Under the pieces are notes generated by a model. The model was not told where the DNA came from. It saw only the letters and a program-made list of their open reading frames with translations, and did no database searches. Position numbers and translations under genes: made by a program. From Clostridia bacterium (GTDB lineage: Bacteria > Bacillota_A > Clostridia > Lachnospirales > Lachnospiraceae), in assembly GCA_012515365.1 (NCBI GenBank), contig JAAYYM010000453.1, positions 1 through 7,281 of the forward strand: a DNA stretch of 7,281 nt. The letters run 5' to 3'. Within the stretch, counting starts at the first letter, position 1, and the number at the start of each line of letters is the position of its first letter. This document shows positions 4,149 to 7,281 of the stretch, piece after piece.

Positions 4149-4718
4149 TCAAAGCATAGCAGGCATAATAACTGCATAAGAATCTTTATAATCCGGATCA
4201 TCAGTTGATGGTATGACAAGGCATCCTTTGTCTGCTGATCTGAAATAAAATATCAGGAAAAGCTTGTTACGCGGATCGGGTGACATTGCTTTGTGAAGAT
4301 CATCAATAAGATTCGGATTAAACTTAATTTTATCGATAGGCTTTGATTCCGCTTTCTTTGGAATAACTTTTTTGTAATCCGGCATTGCAGGAATATCCTT
4401 AGGAAGCTTATATCCTATTGTCGGAAGGATATGAGAAAGCATGATACTCGGAAGCAATGTAATCATTGTTTTATCCTCGGATAACCGTACTTCCTCAACC
4501 TCACGCTTACGAATATCAATAATCATTCTTCTTGTGAGACGTATTCCTTCTTCTGGAACAGAATTAGCAAACTCTTCTCCAAATAGTGTTTTCGTTTTGT
4601 GAACAACAAGAATGTGTCCATTAGTTGCAACTGTGTCTTCTTTTCCAACCCATACTGATTCCAGAGCAGGTCTTATGTCATCATCTGAAATAGCATAGTG
4701 TAATGCAGGTATTTTCAT
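4149..4718 (-). CDS. Shortened DNA polymerase III beta-clamp (DnaN-like) protein, 189 aa
   Basis: The protein follows the second half of bacterial DnaN: DIRPALESVWVGKEDTVATNGHILVV (14-39, like LNG-LFE-EG-LRTVATDGHRLAV), IRLTRRMIIDI (59-69, like VIVPRKGVIEL), MPDYKKVIPK (112-121, like FPDYRRVLPK), FNPNLIDDLHKAM (133-145, like FNVSYVLDVLNAL) and the C-terminal YAVIMPAML (181-189, like YVVMPMRL). It is about half the usual 366 aa: domain I and the first half of domain III are missing. A sliding clamp tethers polymerase to DNA; whether this one forms a ring is unknown. I chose ATG 4716-4718, since the longer frame to 4823 runs back through a terminator into the preceding gene. No Shine-Dalgarno. 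The stop lies just before the tmRNA promoter. Confidence 0.75.
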   Translation of the reverse strand: MKIPALHYAISDDDIRPALESVWVGKEDTVATNGHILVVHKTKTLFGEEFANSVPEEGIRLTRRMIIDIRKREVEEVRLSEDKTMITLLPSIMLSHILPTIGYKLPKDIPAMPDYKKVIPKKAESKPIDKIKFNPNLIDDLHKAMSPDPRNKLFLIFYFRSADKGCLVIPSTDDPDYKDSYAVIMPAML

Positions 4719-4739
4719 GATTATGCTTTGTATTGGTAC

Positions 4740-4767
4740 AAAAAAAAGAGTGGCATTTCTGCCACTC
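4740..4767 (-). terminator. Intrinsic terminator of the exported-protein gene
   Basis: On the minus strand GAGTGGCA-GAAA-TGCCACTC (4748-4767) forms a perfect 8-bp stem with a GAAA tetraloop, followed by eight T (4740-4747). It lies 23 bases after the stop of the exported-protein gene and just before the start of the clamp-like gene. Confidence 0.93.
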
Positions 4768-4789
4768 TCCAGGTTATGAGTTATTTTAT

Positions 4790-5164
4790 TTATTCCCTTC
4801 GAAGGAACTCTGGTCTTAACCATTCGATATATGGTATTCCCGTTGACAAATCCTGGCTTAATGATCTATTATAAAAATAACCGTATGTAAAACTGACTCC
4901 AGATCGTATCGTGGGAACTGCCACGCCCTCCTGACTAACGGATCTGTACAGGATACCCTGATCTGAATTGAATGACGCGATGAGGCCGGATACAACATAA
5001 TTGTCGGCTGAAGGCAGTATTACTGCGGATGCGTCGAATTCCTGGTTTGTAATTATAGCATATTCCATGCCTGTGTCAAGTTCTGCCGGGGGTGCATTGG
5101 CGACAGCGGGGCCGGCCATTGCAATTACGACAAGAACAAGGAAAAATTTGAGAAATGTTTTCAT
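4790..5164 (-). CDS. Small exported protein of unknown function (124 aa)
   Basis: The N-terminus is a classic signal peptide: basic MKTFLKF, a hydrophobic core LVLVVIAMAG and a signal peptidase I site AVA/NA after residue 22. No lipobox cysteine is present; indeed the protein has no cysteine. The mature part of about 100 aa is rich in Ser, Tyr and small residues, with alternating hydrophobic stretches suggesting beta-structure (AVILPSADNYVVSGLIASF, 47-65; RSGVSFTYGYFYNRS, 87-101). I recognise no family. It is a single-gene unit with a TATATTTG promoter box (5193-5200), the strong Shine-Dalgarno AAGGAGG (5169-5175) and its own terminator, which points to substantial independent expression. Location would be periplasm or outside the cell. 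Confidence 0.82.
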   Translation of the reverse strand: MKTFLKFFLVLVVIAMAGPAVANAPPAELDTGMEYAIITNQEFDASAVILPSADNYVVSGLIASFNSDQGILYRSVSQEGVAVPTIRSGVSFTYGYFYNRSLSQDLSTGIPYIEWLRPEFLRRE

Positions 5165-5192
5165 TGTACCTCCTTGTTTTTAATTGTTCAGT

Positions 5193-5200
5193 CAAATATA
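5193..5200 (-). promoter_or_regulatory. Bacteroidota-type -7 box before the exported-protein gene
   Basis: TATATTTG (TAnnTTTG) lies 28 bases upstream of the ATG at 5164, leaving a short leader that carries AAGGAGG. The upstream stretch 5209-5234 is the second copy of the AT-rich element also found before the PRTRC operon. No clear TTG -33 box is visible. Confidence 0.6.
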
Positions 5201-5208
5201 TAAAATTC

Positions 5209-5234
5209 GAATAAGAAAATAAATTCTTTGATCA
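5209..5234. repeat. AT-rich element, copy 2 (copy 1 at 3624-3648)
   Basis: The plus strand here and at 3624-3648 shares AAAATAAATTCTTT exactly (5216-5229 and 3630-3643), flanked by GAAT on the left and ATCA on the right, with one base indel and few mismatches. Both copies lie directly upstream of a minus-strand transcription unit. This copy overlaps the stop codon of the 75-aa gene. Confidence 0.55.
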
Positions 5235-5459
5235 GATTTTATTGTACGCAGCTATTGCAAGCTGAAGGTGAGATGTTGAAGTTATAAGCTTTCCAAGTCT
5301 CCACACTTCTATCACGTTTACAAGTTCATGCCTTCCAGGACTAATCTGACGAAGATATGTCTTCTGAATGATTTTTTTGGGAGAGTCTGATGTTGCGGCA
5401 AGGATAGTTTGATGTTCATAATCCTTGAAATCTTCAATTTTAACTATGTGTTTACTCAT
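5232..5459 (-). CDS. 75-aa hypothetical protein, last gene of the right-hand operon
   Basis: A small soluble protein, MSKHIVKIEDFKDY..., with alternating strands (KKIIQKTYLRQI; ELVNVIEVWRLGKLITST) and a short C-terminal helix (SHLQLAIAAYNKI, 63-75). I recognise no family. The start ATG overlaps the TAA of the 212-aa gene by one base (TAATG), and the Shine-Dalgarno GGAGG (5467-5471) lies inside that gene, so the two are coupled. No convincing terminator follows; the next promoter starts within 40 bases. Confidence 0.72.
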   Translation of the reverse strand: MSKHIVKIEDFKDYEHQTILAATSDSPKKIIQKTYLRQISPGRHELVNVIEVWRLGKLITSTSHLQLAIAAYNKI

Positions 5460-6097
5460 TATGCAACCTCCGGTAATTTACGATAGATTATTGGAACTTT
5501 ATTTTTAATGTAACGCTTAAGAATTTCCAAACGTTTTCTCATGAGATAATGTAACTCTCCATCAATTTCGTCTTTTGCCTCTGCAATCATTTGTTTGTAT
5601 CCATCCTGGCCCCAAAAGCCCCAGCATGATCCGAAATCAGATTTATATCCATATATTTCTCCGGCTAACATCATATTATAGCTTTTAACTATCCTATGAG
5701 CCTCTTCTAATGCGACGTCTTTGTAATGAAATTCTTCGCATTGTTTGATTACGACAAATCCTTTCATTGATATATCAAATCCTGTTGGTTCGTATCTTCT
5801 TGCTTTTTGTTCACTTATATAAAATACAACATCTCCATGAATATGTGCAAATACAGGAAAGATAAAACAATATTCTCCATCAATTTCAGTTGTGTCATCC
5901 TTGGATTCTCTCCATAGTTGATTTATCACACCTGCAAATGAAGGATCTTTTCCTTTTGGTGCAATTGAACATTGCCGATGATCATAAATAAGATATCCAG
6001 CATTAAACAAGTCTTCCTGATCGTCTATCGGATTATCATCATGGTATGTTTTTATCTCATGGCCACGATAAATTATTGTTTCTATTTCTTCAGACAT
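5459..6097 (-). CDS. 212-aa mobile-element protein with GEIYGY...SCWGF motif
   Basis: The conserved part is near the C-terminus: a helix EEAHRIVKSYNMMLAGEIYGY (131-151), then FGSCWGFWGQDG (155-166), then the helix KQMIAEAKDEID (168-179). The order YN-L-GE-YG...(D/G)SCWGF-G...A...ID recurs, from my knowledge, in many small proteins of phages and plasmids; its role is unknown to me. The N-terminal half (1-120) is beta-rich and contains FPVFAHIHGDVVFYIS (80-95). The protein seems cytoplasmic, with no signal peptide or membrane helix. AAGGAGG (6107-6113) precedes the ATG at a good distance. The start overlaps the end of the 110-aa gene by eight bases, and the 75-aa gene starts on its stop codon. 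Confidence 0.75.
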   Translation of the reverse strand: MSEEIETIIYRGHEIKTYHDDNPIDDQEDLFNAGYLIYDHRQCSIAPKGKDPSFAGVINQLWRESKDDTTEIDGEYCFIFPVFAHIHGDVVFYISEQKARRYEPTGFDISMKGFVVIKQCEEFHYKDVALEEAHRIVKSYNMMLAGEIYGYKSDFGSCWGFWGQDGYKQMIAEAKDEIDGELHYLMRKRLEILKRYIKNKVPIIYRKLPEVA

Positions 6098-6422
6098 TTG
6101 TGTGTTCCTCCTTATTTTGAACGTATAATCCTCTCATGTGTACTTCAAATGATGCATGAACATCTTGCTTTTTGAATAATTCAAGCTGTTCTATTGCACA
6201 TTCGTTCATATTTTCAAGCCTGATAATATCTTCATAGTAATGAATATTCTTTCTTATCATAAAAAGAATATTTATGAGATGCATATCATCTATCTCGGTG
6301 TATTTACTCTTGGTTCCGTCTAAATGCTGCCAGAACGCATTTGAGTGGCCCTGAGGCTCTGATTTAAACTCTTCAGGTATCACAAGGCCACTCTCTACGA
6401 TAAAGTCCTTAAACGGTCCCAT
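6090..6422 (-). CDS. 110-aa hypothetical protein
   Basis: Soluble and mostly helical after residue 40 (DDMHLINILFMIRKNIHYYEDIIRL). The N-terminal stretch FKDFIVESGLVIPEEF resembles nothing I can name. It begins one base after the stop of the 77-aa membrane protein, with no Shine-Dalgarno of its own, so translation probably depends on the upstream gene. Its end overlaps the next start by eight bases and contains that gene's strong AAGGAGG. Confidence 0.7.
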   Translation of the reverse strand: MGPFKDFIVESGLVIPEEFKSEPQGHSNAFWQHLDGTKSKYTEIDDMHLINILFMIRKNIHYYEDIIRLENMNECAIEQLELFKKQDVHASFEVHMRGLYVQNKEEHTNV

Positions 6423-6423
6423 A

Positions 6424-6657
6424 TTACATTTCTATCGATGAGATCCACATTATAATAGCAGCAAACAGAAATTCTATTATTGCTGCCAATATCTGCCATC
6501 CAATAATCCATAGAATTGTCTGACAAAATCCATTAGGATCCATTACATGATACGATAGGATTCCCGAGGCTATATAAAGTCCAACCATTATCAACCATAT
6601 AAGCATGCATGAAAAAGCAGTAAATCTTTCGGAATTTGGTACATTTTCGGAAATCAT
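6424..6657 (-). CDS. Small two-helix membrane protein (77 aa)
   Basis: Two hydrophobic segments, about residues 13-34 (FTAFSCMLIWLIMVGLYIASGI) and 46-72 (QTILWIIGWQILAAIIEFLFAAIIM), are separated by a short polar loop with DPNGFCQ. There is no signal peptidase site. The start overlaps the stop of the 74-aa gene by four bases (ATGA), and the Shine-Dalgarno AGGAGGA (6664-6670) lies within that gene. The family is not recognised. Small membrane proteins encoded in pairs on mobile elements can be holin-like, immunity, exclusion or toxin proteins, but the sequence does not decide between these. Confidence 0.75.
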   Translation of the reverse strand: MISENVPNSERFTAFSCMLIWLIMVGLYIASGILSYHVMDPNGFCQTILWIIGWQILAAIIEFLFAAIIMWISSIEM

Positions 6658-6878
6658 AATTCGTCCTCCTCATTTCTTTTATTAAACTTTTCAGCAAGAA
6701 TGTCATGAGAAACGAATAATCCGGCAGCTATTCCGGAAAGTATGGACATAAACACTCCAGCCATTCTAAGACCCATGTCAAACTTAATATAGCTGACAAT
6801 GATAAAGGCAATTCCTATCCAAAAGAAGAACAGAAGTATATAGCCAGTAGTTCTGTTTAAAAGTTTTGGTTCTTTCAT
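6654..6878 (-). CDS. Small two-helix membrane protein (74 aa)
   Basis: Hydrophobic segments at about residues 12-30 (GYILLFFFWIGIAFIIVSY) and 36-55 (GLRMAGVFMSILSGIAAGLF) are followed by a charged cytoplasmic-type tail (AEKFNKRNEEDEL). It is the first gene of the six-gene operon, directly after the terminator at 6899-6937. No Shine-Dalgarno and no clear TAnnTTTG box precede the ATG at 6876-6878. It is coupled to the second membrane protein by ATGA. Function unknown. Confidence 0.75.
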   Translation of the reverse strand: MKEPKLLNRTTGYILLFFFWIGIAFIIVSYIKFDMGLRMAGVFMSILSGIAAGLFVSHDILAEKFNKRNEEDEL

Positions 6879-6898
6879 AGTAATAGATTTGATTGATT

Positions 6899-6937
6899 AA
6901 AAAAGAAAGTGACTGCTTGTAGCACACAGTCACTTTC
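6899..6937 (-). terminator. Intrinsic terminator after the HExxH membrane protein
   Basis: On the minus strand GAAAGTGACTG (6927-6937) pairs perfectly over 11 bp with CAGTCACTTTC (6905-6915) across an 11-base loop, followed by six T (6899-6904). It separates the gene at the right edge from the six-gene operon. Confidence 0.93.
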
Positions 6938-6973
6938 AAATTACCCAGATCTAATACAAAAGGTAGAAACAAG

Positions 6974-7281
6974 CTACAATTCTTTCAACCAGGCGAATGT
7001 ATTTCTGAATATTGGATACTCAACCTGATTTTCATTTTTGAATGCTTCTTTCTCAAATGGAATATTCTTATAAGCTTCAAAGCTATTACCATACTTAATC
7101 CGGTTCACGATATACATGATTAAATATAGTATGTAATACAAGAATACGGCTGGCAGGAACACTAAAACCTGATCTATGAAAACAACCCCTGTGATGAAAA
7201 GAAAGACTCCTGCCAGGCCGCATTCGAGTTGCTGTTGTATATGAATAGTTTCATGAGTTTGTATAATTTGCTTAACCTTAA
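6974..7281 (-). CDS. HExxH metallopeptidase-like membrane protein, C-terminal 101 aa (enters from right edge)
   Basis: The frame is open to the right edge and ends at TAA 6974-6976. The visible part starts KVKQIIQTHETIHIQQQLE: HETIH followed by QQ and E is a zinc-peptidase-type HExxH signature. Hydrophobic segments follow (about residues 22-36 and 38-58 of the fragment, GLAGVFLFITGVVFI and VLVFLPAVFLYYILYLIMYIV). Then comes IKYGNSFEAYKNIPFEKEAFKNE (61-83), where a Glu could be the third metal ligand. I associate this layout (HEKIH-QQ, hydrophobic stretch, Y-R-AYRNI-FEREAYANE, final W) with small conserved proteins of Bacteroidota. Substrate unknown. An internal GTG at 7160-7162 could be mistaken for a start, but the motif upstream shows the gene continues to the right. 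Confidence 0.78.
   Translation of the reverse strand, partial: KVKQIIQTHETIHIQQQLECGLAGVFLFITGVVFIDQVLVFLPAVFLYYILYLIMYIVNRIKYGNSFEAYKNIPFEKEAFKNENQVEYPIFRNTFAWLKEL

Noticed and set aside
4719..4823. Upstream extension of the clamp-like gene to an ATG at 4823 (224 aa)
   Set aside because: The extension runs backwards through a perfect terminator hairpin and overlaps the end of the exported-protein gene; its residues do not resemble DnaN. The ATG at 4716-4718 starts just before the recognisable part.
6784..6972. 62-aa minus-strand frame spanning the terminator at 6899-6937
   Set aside because: It reads through the terminator hairpin and overlaps the 74-aa membrane protein in another frame.
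1..7281. CRISPR array, insertion sequence or replication origin
   Set aside because: No regularly spaced direct repeats, transposase motifs or iteron clusters are visible in the window.

Overview
The window looks like part of a large mobile replicon (plasmid, integrated element or jumbo phage) from an AT-rich Bacteroidota host. The evidence for the host is a metallopeptidase-like gene of a type I associate with Bacteroidota, two TAnnTTTG (-7 type) promoter boxes, and several genes with no Shine-Dalgarno, although others have strong AGGAGG sites. All supported genes are on the minus strand, so transcription runs from the right edge to the left. No structural phage gene, transposase or tRNA gene is visible.

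Right part (7281 to about 5230): a HExxH membrane protein entering from the right edge, closed by a strong terminator. It is followed by a tightly packed operon of six genes: two small two-helix membrane proteins, three soluble proteins of unknown role, and one protein with a GEIYGY...SCWGF motif of a kind common on phages and plasmids. Next comes a single-gene unit with its own promoter, strong RBS and terminator that encodes a small exported protein (5164-4790), and then a 189-residue shortened homologue of the DNA polymerase III beta sliding clamp (4718-4149).

Middle part (about 4126 to 3648): the most remarkable feature, a circularly permuted, two-piece tmRNA (ssrA) gene. The acceptor piece (3' side of P2, GGAC, T arm, 3' acceptor strand) comes first. 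A 230-nt structured intervening segment follows, then the coding piece (5' acceptor strand, D-loop, 5' side of P2, a tag reading frame ending LAA-stop, and a pseudoknot that merges into a U-tract terminator). Permuted tmRNA is known from some alphaproteobacteria, cyanobacteria and betaproteobacteria and from some mitochondria. I know of none on a Bacteroidota mobile element.

Left part (3603 to 1): a compact, translationally coupled PRTRC (ParB-Related, ThiF-Related Cassette) operon. The order is a 99-aa protein, a 321-aa DUF932-like protein, PRTRC E, PRTRC C, a 57-aa coupled small protein, a probable PRTRC F split by an in-frame TAA, and the N-terminal part of PRTRC B running off the left edge. 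ThiF, ParB and the other cassette members would be expected further left. PRTRC cassettes are typical of plasmids and chromosomal islands; their biochemical role is not established.
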